DNA from: Pelagibius sp037652055
GTDB taxonomy: Bacteria > Pseudomonadota > Alphaproteobacteria > Kiloniellales > Kiloniellaceae
DNA length: 64,000 bases
Direction of reading: 5' to 3'
Assembly (NCBI RefSeq): GCF_037652055.1
Contig: NZ_JBBKAH010000001.1
Coordinates: 124,001-188,000 of the forward strand
Each line of letters begins with the position of its first letter. The first letter of the stretch is position 1. Under the pieces are notes generated by a model. It had not been told where the DNA came from and searched no databases. It saw only the letters and a program-made list of their open reading frames with translations. Shown here piece after piece: positions 17,516 to 25,919 of this stretch. The position numbers and the translations under genes are program-made.

Positions 17516-18385
17516 ATGACCCTGAAAGGCCTCATCAGCGCCAGCGAGCGCACGAGCTGGCTGCTGCTCAGCCCGCTGGTGCTGATTCTTGCCTTCTTCC
17601 TGGTGCTGCCGATCCTCACCATCGCGGTCGTCAGCTTCTGGAACTACAACGAGTTCACCTTCTATCCCGACTTCGTCTTCGACAACTATTTCTACCTGCT
17701 GACCTCCCAGGTCACCTTGGCGACCTACCTGAAGACCCTGAAGTTCATGGTGCTGACCTGGATCTTCTGCACCGCCATCGGCTTCACGGTCGCCTACTTC
17801 CTGGCCTTCCACGTGCGCTCGCTGGGCGCGCAGATCGCGCTGTTCCTGCTCTGCACCATCCCGTTCTGGACTTCCAACATCATCCGCATGATTTCCTGGA
17901 TCCCCTTCCTGGGACGCAACGGTCTCGCCAACTCCGCGCTGATCTCGCTGGGCATCATCGACGAGCCGCTGGAATGGCTGCTGTTCTCCGACTTCGCGGT
18001 GGTGCTGGCCTTCGTCCATCTCTACGTCCTCTTCATGGTGGTGCCGGTGTTCAACACCATGATGCGCATCGACAAGTCGCTGATCGAAGCCGCGCGCGAT
18101 GCCGGCGCCAACGGCCTGCAGATCCTCACCAACGTCGTGATCCCCTTGAGCAAGCCGGGCATCATGATCGGCTCAATCTTCATCGTGACCCTGGTGATGG
18201 GCGACTTCATCACCGTGCGCTTCATGTCCGGCGGCCAGAGCGCCTCGGTCGGCCGCGTCATCTCCAACGAGATCGCCTTGCTGCAATACCCCGCCGCCGC
18301 GGCCAGCGCCGTGGTGCTGCTGGCGACCGTGCTGCTGATGATCGCCGTCATGATGCGCTTCGTCGATATCCGCAAAGAGCTGTGA
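17516..18385 (+). CDS. ABC transporter permease, polyamine (PotB) type
   Basis: 289 residues from MTLKGLIS with six predicted membrane helices. The ATPase-docking EAA loop near residues 185-205 reads EAARDAGANGLQILTNVVIP. The frame is open far upstream. A second possible start at 17447 overlaps the stop of the binding-protein gene as TGATG and would add a polar 23-residue leader (MREEERPSG...). I prefer 17516 because it opens just before the first helix, but the coupled start is possible. It pairs with the next gene to form the heterodimeric channel. Confidence 0.92.
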   Translation: MTLKGLISASERTSWLLLSPLVLILAFFLVLPILTIAVVSFWNYNEFTFYPDFVFDNYFYLLTSQVTLATYLKTLKFMVLTWIFCTAIGFTVAYFLAFHVRSLGAQIALFLLCTIPFWTSNIIRMISWIPFLGRNGLANSALISLGIIDEPLEWLLFSDFAVVLAFVHLYVLFMVVPVFNTMMRIDKSLIEAARDAGANGLQILTNVVIPLSKPGIMIGSIFIVTLVMGDFITVRFMSGGQSASVGRVISNEIALLQYPAAAASAVVLLATVLLMIAVMMRFVDIRKEL

Positions 18386-18387
18386 CC

Positions 18388-19236
18388 ATGCGGACCAAAG
18401 AACCCCGCCCCCGCTCCTTCTACGCCCTGGCGGCCTTCTTCGCGCTCTTCGTGGTCTTCCTCTACGGGCCGATCATCACCATCGCCATCCTGTCGTTCCA
18501 GGGCCCGCAGGGCGGGCTTACCTTCCCGATGAACGGCGTCTCGCTGCACTGGTTCTTCGACCTCTTCGAGAAGCAAGCCGTGGGCGACATCTGGGGCGCC
18601 TTCCGCCGCTCGCTGGCCCTCGGCCTCATGGTCATGCTCGTGACCGTGGTGCTCTCGGTGATGGGCGGGCTCGCCTTCCGGCGGCGCTTCCTCGGCGCCG
18701 GCGCACTGTTCTACCTGATCATCGCCAGCCTGATCATTCCCTCGATCCTGATCTCGCTGGGCGTAGGCCTGATCTTCAACATCCTGGATTGGGAAGTACA
18801 CTGGACGACCTCGGGCTTCGGCGCCCAACTCACCTGGACGCTGCCCTTCGGCCTGCTGATCATGTTTGCGGTCTTCAACCGCTTCAACAAGGCCTACGAG
18901 GAAGCCGCGCGCGACCTCGGCGCCACACCCTGGCAGACCGTGCGCTTCGTGGTGCTGCCGATCATCGGCCCCAGCCTCATTGGTGTCGCGCTCTTCGGCT
19001 TCACGCTCTCCTACGACGAGTTCGCCCGCACCCTCCTGACCGCGGGCTCCTACAACACCTTGCCGCTGGAGATCTTCGGCATGACCACCAACGTGACATC
19101 GCCGGTGCTCTATGCCCTGGGCACGATGACGACGGTGTTCTCTTTCGCCATCATCGCCGGCTTCATCGCGCTCGCGGTGGTCCTGCGCCGGCGCCGCGCA
19201 AAGCAGGGCTCGGACGCCGGCAGGGGGATGGTGTAG
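18388..19236 (+). CDS. ABC transporter permease, polyamine (PotC) type
   Basis: 282 residues from MRTKEPRPRS, two bases after the stop of the first permease, so translation is likely coupled. It has six membrane helices (first at about 10-32) and an EAA loop, EEAARDLGATPWQTVRFVVLP, the usual docking site for the ATPase. The PotC-like C-terminal part contains FTLSYDEFARTLLTAG. With the preceding permease it forms the inner-membrane channel of the importer. The long upstream open frame overlaps the first permease and is only a shadow of it. Confidence 0.93.
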   Translation: MRTKEPRPRSFYALAAFFALFVVFLYGPIITIAILSFQGPQGGLTFPMNGVSLHWFFDLFEKQAVGDIWGAFRRSLALGLMVMLVTVVLSVMGGLAFRRRFLGAGALFYLIIASLIIPSILISLGVGLIFNILDWEVHWTTSGFGAQLTWTLPFGLLIMFAVFNRFNKAYEEAARDLGATPWQTVRFVVLPIIGPSLIGVALFGFTLSYDEFARTLLTAGSYNTLPLEIFGMTTNVTSPVLYALGTMTTVFSFAIIAGFIALAVVLRRRRAKQGSDAGRGMV

Positions 19237-19245
19237 AACCTCTCC

Positions 19246-19941
19246 ATGCACATCCTGGTCATCAATCCCAACAGCACCGCGAGCATGACCGCGGCGATCG
19301 GCGCGGCGGCGCGCCGTGCCGCCGCGCCGGGCACCACCGTCACGGCGGTCAACCCCGCCGGCGGCCCGCCGGCCATCCAGGGGCCGGAGGACGGTGCCGC
19401 CGCGCTGCCCGGCCTCTTCGCGCTTTTCGACGCCGCCATGGCGCAGGGCAACTACGATGCCGTGGTCATCGCCTGCTTCGACGACACCGGCCTGATGACC
19501 CTGAAGGAGCATTCGCCGGTGCCGGTGCTGGGCATCGGCGAGGCCGCTTTCACGGCGGCGATGCTGGTGGCCGAGCGCTTTTCCGTGGTCACCACGCTCG
19601 CCGTCTCGCTGCCAGTCATCGAGAACAACCTTGCCGCCTACGGCTGGACCGGACGCTGTGCCCGGGTGCGCGCTTCCGGTGTGCCGGTGCTTGATCTGGA
19701 GGCTGCAGCCGTTAGTGTGGTGGAGACCATCGCCGCCGAGATCGCCCGCGCCCTGGATGAGGACGGCTGCGGCGCGGTGGTGCTGGGCTGTGCGGGCATG
19801 GCGGAGTTGGCGGAGCAGATGACGCAGCGTTTCGGAATCCCGGTGATCGACGGCGTGGCGGCGGCCGTCACCTTCTGCGAGGCGCTGCACCGGGCCGGCA
19901 TCGGCAACAGCCGCCGGGCACCCGCCCCCGCGCTCCCTTGA
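19246..19941 (+). CDS. Asp/Glu/hydantoin racemase family protein
   Basis: 231 residues. The N-terminus MHILVINPNSTASMT is the hallmark of hydantoin racemases, and the two catalytic cysteines expected of the family are in VIACFDDTG (about residue 75) and VVLGCAGMAE (about 184). These cytosolic enzymes invert a chiral carbon by a two-base mechanism without cofactor, acting on 5-substituted hydantoins or Asp/Glu. It starts ten bases after the second permease and belongs to the same operon, so the imported compound may be a hydantoin- or amino-acid-like molecule whose stereochemistry it adjusts. No hydantoinase or carbamoylase is in the operon. Confidence 0.88.
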   Translation: MHILVINPNSTASMTAAIGAAARRAAAPGTTVTAVNPAGGPPAIQGPEDGAAALPGLFALFDAAMAQGNYDAVVIACFDDTGLMTLKEHSPVPVLGIGEAAFTAAMLVAERFSVVTTLAVSLPVIENNLAAYGWTGRCARVRASGVPVLDLEAAAVSVVETIAAEIARALDEDGCGAVVLGCAGMAELAEQMTQRFGIPVIDGVAAAVTFCEALHRAGIGNSRRAPAPALP

Positions 19942-19952
19942 AGGCTACGGCC

Positions 19953-20807
19953 GTGAGCGGTCTCGACATTCGCACCGCCAGTGCCGCCGATTTCGCGGTG
20001 GCGGTGGACTGGGCGGCCGCCGAGGGCTGGAATCCCGGTCTCGACGATCTCGCCGTGTTCCACGGCACCGATCCCGGCGGTTTTTTCATGGGCTGGATCG
20101 GCGACCGGCCGGTCTCCTCCATCTCCGTTGTGCGCTACGGCGGCTCCTACGGCTTTCTCGGCTTCTACATTGTCGATCCGGATTTCCGCGGCAGCGGCGC
20201 CGGCTGGGCGACCTGGCAGCACGGCATGGCGTACCTGGAGGGCCGCAGCGTCGGCCTGGACGGCGTGGTGGCGCAGCAGGAGAACTACAGGAAGAGCGGC
20301 TTCGTACTGGCCGGGCGCAATGTCCGCTACAGCGGCATGCCGCAGACCGACGCCGAAAAAACGGCGGCGGAAGTGCGGGCGGTGACGGCGGAGGACCTGC
20401 CGGCGCTCCTCGCCTACGACCGTGCCTTCTTCGCCGCGCCGCGCGATGCCTTTACGTCGCCCTGGGTGCTGCCGCCGGCCGGCGGGCGGCGCAGGGCGCT
20501 GATGGCGGTGAAGGACGGCGAGATCGCCGGCTACGGCGTCATCCGCGCCTGCCGCAGCGGCTGCAAGGTCGGCCCCCTTTTTGCCGAGGATGCCGGCACG
20601 GCCGCCGCGCTCTTCGCCGCGCTCTGCGCGACGGCCCCGGGTGAGGAGATCGCGCTCGACACGCCGCAGGACAACAGCGCGGCGGTGGCGCTGGCCGAGC
20701 GGGCCGGACTCGCGCCGGTCTTCGAGACCGCGCGGATGTACCGCGGCGCCTCACCGGACCTGCCCGTCGCGCGCACCTTCGGGATCACGACCTTCGAGCT
20801 GGGGTGA
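19953..20807 (+). CDS. GNAT family N-acetyltransferase (two-domain)
   Basis: About 284 residues. The acetyl-CoA-binding GNAT core occupies residues 1-130 (the beta4 segment SYGFLGFYIV, then VDPDFRGSGAGWATWQ as motif A). A second GNAT-like C-terminal half (IAGYGVIRACRSGCKVGPLF) follows, as in the Acetyltransf_1 plus Acetyltransf_18 proteins. I chose the GTG at 19953, which has gaagg eight bases before it. A TTG at 19938, overlapping the racemase stop, would add five residues. It ends the ABC/racemase operon and may acetylate the imported amine, but the substrate cannot be read. Confidence 0.82.
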   Translation: MSGLDIRTASAADFAVAVDWAAAEGWNPGLDDLAVFHGTDPGGFFMGWIGDRPVSSISVVRYGGSYGFLGFYIVDPDFRGSGAGWATWQHGMAYLEGRSVGLDGVVAQQENYRKSGFVLAGRNVRYSGMPQTDAEKTAAEVRAVTAEDLPALLAYDRAFFAAPRDAFTSPWVLPPAGGRRRALMAVKDGEIAGYGVIRACRSGCKVGPLFAEDAGTAAALFAALCATAPGEEIALDTPQDNSAAVALAERAGLAPVFETARMYRGASPDLPVARTFGITTFELG

Positions 20808-20810
20808 ATT

Positions 20811-20977
20811 CCCCCTCACCCAGCTTCGTCTAAGCTCGCTGTCGCTCGCTAAGACTTCTCAACCCTCTCCCACGAAGGGGAGAGGGTAACAAATACAGCC
20901 CCTCTCCCCCGGTGGGAGAGGGTTGCGGAGCCTTAGTGAGGTCGAAGACCGAACTTAGGCGAAGCTGGGTGAGGGGG
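20811..20977. repeat. Palindromic intergenic element
   Basis: A 167-base element is bounded by an 18-base perfect inverted repeat (ccccctcacccagcttcg at 20811 and its complement ending at 20977). Inside are further hairpins, including accctctccc/gggagagggt at 20862-20887 and a similar cccctctccc/gggagagggg stem next to it. It fills the gap between the GNAT and VOC genes. This organisation is typical of dispersed REP/BIME-like elements of high-GC alphaproteobacteria. No coding potential is seen. Confidence 0.75.
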
Positions 20978-21032
20978 ACTGCCGCCCTTATTGACGCTAT
21001 TATCGCAGCGGCCACCACAGGGACCAGCGACC

Positions 21033-21434
21033 ATGCTCGACCACATCTCGATCACCGTTTCCGACGTCGAACGCGCGGCGCCCTTCTGGGATGCGGTCAT
21101 GGCGGCGCTGAGGGTGCCCGGCGTGGTGCGCAACGCGCATCAGCTCGGCTACGGCCAGCGCAATCGGCCGGACGACGACAGCCACAGCTACATCTCGATA
21201 TTCGAGAGCCGCGGGCCGGCGCTGGCGCCCGACAACCGGCACTGGTGCTTCCGCGCGCCGAGCCGGGAGGCGGTCGACGCGTTCCATGCGGCGGGACTTG
21301 CCAACGGCGGAACCTGCGACGGCCCGCCGGGCCTGCGCGCCGACTACCATCCCGGATACTACGCCGCTTTCCTGCTCGATCCCGACGGCAACCGCGTCGA
21401 AGCGGTCTATCACCGGCTGCCGAGAGAAGGCTAG
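21033..21434 (+). CDS. VOC (glyoxalase/bleomycin-resistance) family protein
   Basis: 133 residues from MLDHISITVSDVERAAPFWD, the standard opening of a single-chain VOC protein, with the paired beta-alpha-beta-beta-beta modules. Potential metal ligands are His4 in the first strand and the Glu in DPDGNRVEAVYH at the C-terminus. Function is open: lyase, dioxygenase or resistance-type binding have all been found in this fold. An in-frame Met-less extension upstream enters repeat DNA and was excluded. Its stop codon lies inside the left terminal repeat of the next intergenic element. Confidence 0.87.
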   Translation: MLDHISITVSDVERAAPFWDAVMAALRVPGVVRNAHQLGYGQRNRPDDDSHSYISIFESRGPALAPDNRHWCFRAPSREAVDAFHAAGLANGGTCDGPPGLRADYHPGYYAAFLLDPDGNRVEAVYHRLPREG

Positions 21435-21613
21435 CAGGCAGCTGAAAACGTCCTGAGGGCCTGATTGACCTCGTGCTTCGAGACGCACGCTCTCGCGTGC
21501 TCCTCAGCATGAGGTCAATCATTTCATACTCCGCCCTCATCCTGAGGAGGCGCGTCAGCGCCGTCTCGAAGGATGGACCACAGGCCGGGCGCCCATTTTC
21601 AGCAGCCTGCTAG
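21431..21613. repeat. MITE-like element with terminal inverted repeats
   Basis: ctagcaggcagctgaaaa (21431-21448) and ttttcagcagcctgctag (21596-21613) are inverted copies matching at 17 of 18 bases. They enclose about 147 bases with a second perfect 11-base inverted pair (tgattgacctc at 21462, gaggtcaatca at 21511). They also enclose a 39-base block (21535-21573) found again, inverted, at 24373-24411. The TAG of the VOC gene and the complementary stop of guaD both lie inside the terminal repeats. No transposase is encoded. Confidence 0.72.
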
Positions 21614-22932
21614 CCGTGCGCAGCCACTTTTTCTCCGGCGATGTAGGTGGCGCGCACGGCGCGGTCGTCGCCCAGGGTCATCAGCAGGAAGAGCTCCTCC
21701 GCCAAAGTCTCGATGCGCGCGGCCCGGTGGGCCATGGCCGGGGTGGCACGCGCGTCGAGCACCACGATGTCGGCCTCCCTGCCCGGCTCCAGGCTGCCGA
21801 TGCGGTCATCGAGGCCGAGGGCGCGGGCGTTGCCGAGGGTCAGCCAGTAGAAGCCCATCAGCGCCGGCAGGTTCTGGTCCTGCAGCTGCAGCACCTTGTA
21901 GCCCTCGCCCAGGGTCCGCAGCATGGAATAGCTGGTGCCGCCGCCGACGTCGGTGGCGATGGCGGCGCGCAGCGGGTGGGCCGGGTCGTGCGCCTCGGCC
22001 AGGTCGAAGAGCCCGGAGCCGATGAAGAGGTTGGAGGTCGGGCAGAACACCGCGACTGAACCGCTGTCGCTCAGCAGCCTGCGTTCACCGCTGCTGAGAT
22101 GGATGCAATGGCCGAAGAGAGAGCGCGGGCCGAGCAGGCCGAAGCGCTCGTAGACCTGGGTATAGCTCTCCGCCCAGGGGAAGAGTTCGTGCACCGTCTC
22201 GATCTCGCGGCGGTTCTCGCTCAGGTGGGTCTGCAGGTAACAATCGGGATGTTCCTTCAGCAGCGCGCCGGCTGCCTCGAGCTGAGCCTCGGTCGAGGTG
22301 ATGGCGAAGCGCGGCGTCACCGCGTAGAGCTGCCGCCCAGTGCCGTGCCACTTCGCGATCAGCGCCTTGGAGTCGTCGTAGCCGCTCTGCGCGGTATCGG
22401 TGAGCGCGTCCGGCGCGTTGCGGTCCATCAGCACCTTGCCGGCAATCATCCGCGTGTTGCGGCGCTGCGATTCCTGGAAGAAGGCTTCCGCCGCCTGGGC
22501 ATGCACCGTGCCGTACACGGCGGCCGTGGTGGTTCCGTTGCGCGCCAGCTCGTCGAGGAAGAAGGCGGCGACCTCGGCGGCGTGTTCCGGGTCGGCGAAG
22601 CGCTGCTCCTCGACCAGCGCATAACGCTCCAGCCAGTCCATCAGCTGCGCGCCGTAAGAGGCGATCACCTGGGTCTGCGGGAAGTGGATATGAGCGTCGA
22701 TGAACCCCGGCAGGATGAGGTCGCCGGGATAGCCCTCGACGAGAACCTGGGACGTGAGACGCGGCAGCAGGTCGCGCGCGTCGCCGACGTCAAGGATTTT
22801 TCCGCCGCCGATGAGGACGAGGCCGTCCTCGAGGTAGCGGCAGGCCTTGTCGCCCTCCGTCGCCGGATCGCCGATGAAGGTGAGGACGCGCCCGCGCAGC
22901 GCCCGTGTCGGGGCGGTCATCGGGGCGGTCAT
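21610..22932 (-). CDS. guaD: Guanine deaminase
   Basis: About 440 residues. The amidohydrolase barrel shows the first metal motif GFIDAHIHFPQ, the guanine-deaminase-type segment YALVEEQRFADPEHA, THLSENRREIE around the metal/substrate histidines, FGHCIHLSSGE, and the final Asp in AIATDVGGGTSYS. The enzyme hydrolyses guanine to xanthine and ammonia, the entry step to the xanthine dehydrogenase pathway encoded to the right. Starts at 22932 or at the repeated MTAP at 22920 are both possible; the frame is open to 22995 through repeat DNA. It lies downstream of puuD on the same strand. Confidence 0.96.
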   Translation of the reverse strand: MTAPMTAPTRALRGRVLTFIGDPATEGDKACRYLEDGLVLIGGGKILDVGDARDLLPRLTSQVLVEGYPGDLILPGFIDAHIHFPQTQVIASYGAQLMDWLERYALVEEQRFADPEHAAEVAAFFLDELARNGTTTAAVYGTVHAQAAEAFFQESQRRNTRMIAGKVLMDRNAPDALTDTAQSGYDDSKALIAKWHGTGRQLYAVTPRFAITSTEAQLEAAGALLKEHPDCYLQTHLSENRREIETVHELFPWAESYTQVYERFGLLGPRSLFGHCIHLSSGERRLLSDSGSVAVFCPTSNLFIGSGLFDLAEAHDPAHPLRAAIATDVGGGTSYSMLRTLGEGYKVLQLQDQNLPALMGFYWLTLGNARALGLDDRIGSLEPGREADIVVLDARATPAMAHRAARIETLAEELFLLMTLGDDRAVRATYIAGEKVAAHG

Positions 22933-22963
22933 CGGCGCGGTTCCGCCATTGCCGAAACCAGCG

Positions 22964-23084
22964 CTGTCGTCCCGGCACTTGTTGCCGGGACCCATTGCCC
23001 TCGACGATCAACCGACGCAAGCGTGTCAGGGCATCGCCCCGTAGCGACGCCAATGGGTCCCGGGGTCAAGCCCCGGGACGACAG
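22964..23084. repeat. Palindromic REP-like element
   Basis: ctgtcgtcccgg at the left and ccgggacgacag at the right are exact inverted copies. Inside them gggacccattg and caatgggtccc also pair. Each side is itself a small palindrome (cccggcacttgttgccggg and cccggggtcaagccccggg). The 121-base element lies between puuD and guaD and could form a large cruciform or transcript hairpin. Confidence 0.75.
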
Positions 23085-23137
23085 CGAAATGAATGTGCGC
23101 GTTCTACGCAGTGTCGTGTCTCCTTGCATCCCCCAGC

Positions 23138-24331
23138 CTACCAAGCCGGGGCGCCGGCGGCGAGCCAGGCGGCGAGAACGCGGCGCTCCTCTTCCTCGAT
23201 GAAGGTGATGTTGCCGGGCGGCATGGCATGGGTCACGACCGCCTGCATCCGGATGGCGCGGGCATGAGCGCGGATCTGTGCCGGCGTTTCCAGGACCACG
23301 CCCTTGGGCGGCACGGTGATCCCTTCCCACAGCGGCTCGGCGGCGTGGCACATGGAGCAGCGCGAGAGCACGACGTTCTCGACCGCCGCGAAATCGACCT
23401 CGCCCGCCGCCGCCGCTTCAACCTCGGTCGCCGGCTGTGCCGAGAGCCAGACGATGGCGGCGAGACCCAGAGCGGCCGCGCCCCAGGTCCAGAGAGGTCC
23501 CTTGCCGGTCTTGTGCTTCACGTTGAAGAAGTGGCGGATGACGGCGCCGATCACCAGCACCACCGCAAGGATGAGCCAGTTCCAGCGGCTGGCGAAGGCC
23601 AGCGGATAATGGTTGGCGATCATCGTGAAGATGACCGGCAGGGTCAGGTAGTTGTTGTGCAGCGAACGCTGCTTGGCCTGCTGGCCCAGCTTCGGCTCCG
23701 GCGTGCGCCCGGCGATGAGATCCGCCACCACCTTCTTCTGGTTGGGAATGATGAGCAGGAAGACGTTGGCGACCATCATGGTGCCGATGAGGGCGCCCAT
23801 CTGCATGATCATGCCGCGCCCGCTGAACACCAGGGTAAAGAGCCAGGCGAGCGCCACCAGGAAGACGAAACCGACAAGCGCCAGCGCCGTGTCGCTGCGC
23901 CCCAGCGGCGAGCGGCAGAGGAGATCGTAGACGAGCCAGCCCAGCGCCAGGCCGCCGATGCTGACCGCGACCGCCATGGCCGGCGAGAGCTCCATCACGC
24001 CGGCGTCGATCATGAAGAGCTCGGCCTGGAGATAGTACACCAGCACCAGCAGCCCCATGCCGGAGAGCCAGGTGGTATAGGCCTCCCACTTGAACCAGGT
24101 GAGCTCGTCAGGCATGCGCGCCGGCGCGACCAGGTACTTGACCATGTTGTAGAAGCCGCCGCCGTGCACCTGCCAGGCCTCGCCGCCCGCGCCCTCGGGC
24201 AGGCCGGCGCGCTGCTTCAGGCTGAGGTCGAGAGCGATGAAGTAGAAGGAACTGCCGATCCAGGCGATGCCGGCGATGACGTGCAGCCAGCGCACCGCCA
24301 TTTCGGCCCACTCCCATAGTATCCCGGTCAT
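23138..24331 (-). CDS. puuD: Membrane urate oxidase PuuD with C-terminal cytochrome c domain
   Basis: 397 residues. Eight or so membrane helices (residues 1-300) carry the PuuD-specific segments WLHVIAGIAWIGSSFYFIAL, VHGGGFYNMVKY and SLHNNYLTLPVIFTMIANHY. A soluble cytochrome c domain follows, with a CSMCH haem motif near residue 324 and an axial Met probably in THAMPPGN. This family oxidises urate to 5-hydroxyisourate and passes electrons to the respiratory chain rather than to oxygen directly. The product is the substrate of UraH, encoded at 34.7 kb. It is divergent from a LysR regulator, its likely controller, across a 347-base gap. Confidence 0.95.
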   Translation of the reverse strand: MTGILWEWAEMAVRWLHVIAGIAWIGSSFYFIALDLSLKQRAGLPEGAGGEAWQVHGGGFYNMVKYLVAPARMPDELTWFKWEAYTTWLSGMGLLVLVYYLQAELFMIDAGVMELSPAMAVAVSIGGLALGWLVYDLLCRSPLGRSDTALALVGFVFLVALAWLFTLVFSGRGMIMQMGALIGTMMVANVFLLIIPNQKKVVADLIAGRTPEPKLGQQAKQRSLHNNYLTLPVIFTMIANHYPLAFASRWNWLILAVVLVIGAVIRHFFNVKHKTGKGPLWTWGAAALGLAAIVWLSAQPATEVEAAAAGEVDFAAVENVVLSRCSMCHAAEPLWEGITVPPKGVVLETPAQIRAHARAIRMQAVVTHAMPPGNITFIEEEERRVLAAWLAAGAPAW

Positions 24332-24366
24332 GCGCTGATCCCCTTCCCCGGTTCCGTGCCGGATTG

Positions 24367-24472
24367 CCCTCGTCCTTCGAGACGGCGCTGACGCGCCTCC
24401 TCAGGATGAGGTCAATCTCTCGTATCGCGCCTCACCCTGAGGAGGGCCGAAGGCCCGTCTCGAAGGGCGAGG
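24367..24472. repeat. Palindromic intergenic element related to the one at 21431-21613
   Basis: cctcgtccttcgagac at the left and gtctcgaagggcgagg at the right are near-perfect inverted copies around a 106-base element. Bases 24373-24411 are the exact reverse complement of 21535-21573, so both belong to one dispersed family. The 347-base gap between puuD and the LysR gene (24332-24678) otherwise holds only an AT-richer stretch (about 24595-24640), which is the probable divergent promoter region. Confidence 0.72.
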
Positions 24473-24678
24473 CCGGCACATGGCAGCCGCTCACCCCCGG
24501 CTTAAACACTTCGCCCGCCTATGAAATCCCAGCCGGCGCCCGGTCATGCTAGCGCGGGCGCGGGCGGCGGGAAACGGCATCCCCGGGCTATGACTTTCAA
24601 ACAAAGCCGAATAAACTGGCGGCAACAATCAAGCCCGGAAAACCGGGCAGGGATACAGGGGAACGGCGGCAGGAGATC

Positions 24679-25614
24679 ATGTCCCTTCTGGAGAACATGC
24701 GCGTCTTCGTGCGCGTGGTGGAGCAGGACTCCATGTCGGCGGCCGGGCGGCAGCTGCGCCTCTCGCCGGCGGTGGTGAGCCACCGCATCCAGGCGTTGGA
24801 GAGCCATCTCGGGGTGCGCCTCTTGAACCGCACCACGAGACGAGTCCAGCCGACCGAGCAGGGCGTCGCCTTCTACCAAGCCTGCCAGGAGGTGCTGGCC
24901 GCCGTCGAGCGCGCCGAGACGGTGGTGGCCGGCGCCGGCGGCGCGCCGCAGGGCTCGCTGAGGGTGACGGCGCCGCTGGGCTTCACCCGCCGCATCCTGG
25001 CGCCGCTGATCCCCGAGTTCCAGGCGCTGCATCCCAAGGTGACGCTGCAGCTGCGCTGTTCCGAGCACCTGCTCGACCTGCTGACAGAGTCCGTCGACGT
25101 CGCCGTGCGCATGGCGATCCTGCCGGACTCCTCCCTGGTCAGCCGCAAGATCGCCGACTGCGAGCGCCTGCTCTGCGCCGCGCCGGCGTACCTCAGCGAG
25201 CGCGGCACCCCGCGGACGCCCGACGACCTCTTCGACCACAACTGCCTGCTCTTGCGCTTTCCCGGCTCGCAGCAGTTCCGCTGGATCCTGCAGACGCCCG
25301 ACGGCCCGCAGACCTTCTCCGTGCAGGGCGGCTTCGACGCCGACGACGGCGACATCCTGACCGGCTGGGCGCTGGCCGGCCGCGGCATCGTGCTGAAGCC
25401 GCTGTGGGAGGTGGCCGACGACCTCAAGGACGGCCGCCTGGTCCCGGTGCTGCCGGACTTCCCGCCGGAGCCCGTCGCCCTCAGCGTGCTCTACCCGCAC
25501 CGCCGCCTGCTGCCCGCGCGGGTGAAGGCTTTTTCCGATTTTGCGGTGGTGAGATTTGCGGAGGAGATTGAGAAGCAGGTGGCGGGGAAGACGCCGGCGA
25601 CATTGAGGCGCTAA
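24679..25614 (+). CDS. LysR family transcriptional regulator (CrgA/DsdC-like group)
   Basis: 311 residues. The helix-turn-helix at residues 1-60 reads MRVFVRVVEQDSMSAAGRQL with recognition helix SPAVVSHRIQALE. The effector domain begins with GSLRVTAPLGFTRR and resembles the CrgA-type subgroup. A strong ribosome site (aggag) lies three to four bases before the ATG. It is divergent from puuD and stands inside the purine-degradation cluster, so control by urate or xanthine is a reasonable inference; nothing in the protein proves the ligand. Confidence 0.92.
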   Translation: MSLLENMRVFVRVVEQDSMSAAGRQLRLSPAVVSHRIQALESHLGVRLLNRTTRRVQPTEQGVAFYQACQEVLAAVERAETVVAGAGGAPQGSLRVTAPLGFTRRILAPLIPEFQALHPKVTLQLRCSEHLLDLLTESVDVAVRMAILPDSSLVSRKIADCERLLCAAPAYLSERGTPRTPDDLFDHNCLLLRFPGSQQFRWILQTPDGPQTFSVQGGFDADDGDILTGWALAGRGIVLKPLWEVADDLKDGRLVPVLPDFPPEPVALSVLYPHRRLLPARVKAFSDFAVVRFAEEIEKQVAGKTPATLRR

Positions 25615-25691
25615 CAGAAATCCGGTCTCCGCGCGTCCGATCCTTGCGTCACAATTGCTTCATCTCCCGGGCCCACCGTTGGCCCATTTGG

Positions 25692-25913
25692 TTACTGGCC
25701 GGCGACGATTCCCTGCGCGGCGGTGCCGGCAACGACACACTGCACGGCGAGGACGGCGGCGATACCACCGTCACCATCGATGCCGACGGCGCCGGCGGCA
25801 GCGGCGCCACGGCGAGCATCACGTTGGCGGGTACGGACCTGTCCTCCCTCGGCACCAGCGACTCCGAGATCATCGACACCATGCTGGCGCAGGGAAACCT
25901 CGACGCCGTGTGA
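25692..25913 (+). pseudogene. C-terminal remnant of an RTX / type I secreted protein
   Basis: The frame encodes LLAGDDSLRGGAGNDTLHGE, which contains the calcium-binding nonapeptide GGxGxDxUx (GGAGNDTLH). A tail typical of type I secretion substrates follows (DADGAGGSGATAS, SITLAGTDLSSLG, then IIDTMLAQGNLDAV before TGA). RTX proteins have many such repeats and are hundreds to thousands of residues long; only the last 70 or so codons remain. The start in this frame would be a TTG without ribosome site. It is squeezed between a LysR gene and the importer gene, and looks like a scar left by deletion or transfer. An intact short protein is unlikely. Confidence 0.7.
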
Positions 25914-25919
25914 ACGCAG

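Noticed and set aside
18022..19890. Minus-strand ORF of 622 codons opposite the two permeases and racemase
   Set aside because: It has no recognisable domain and spans three real genes in the opposite direction.
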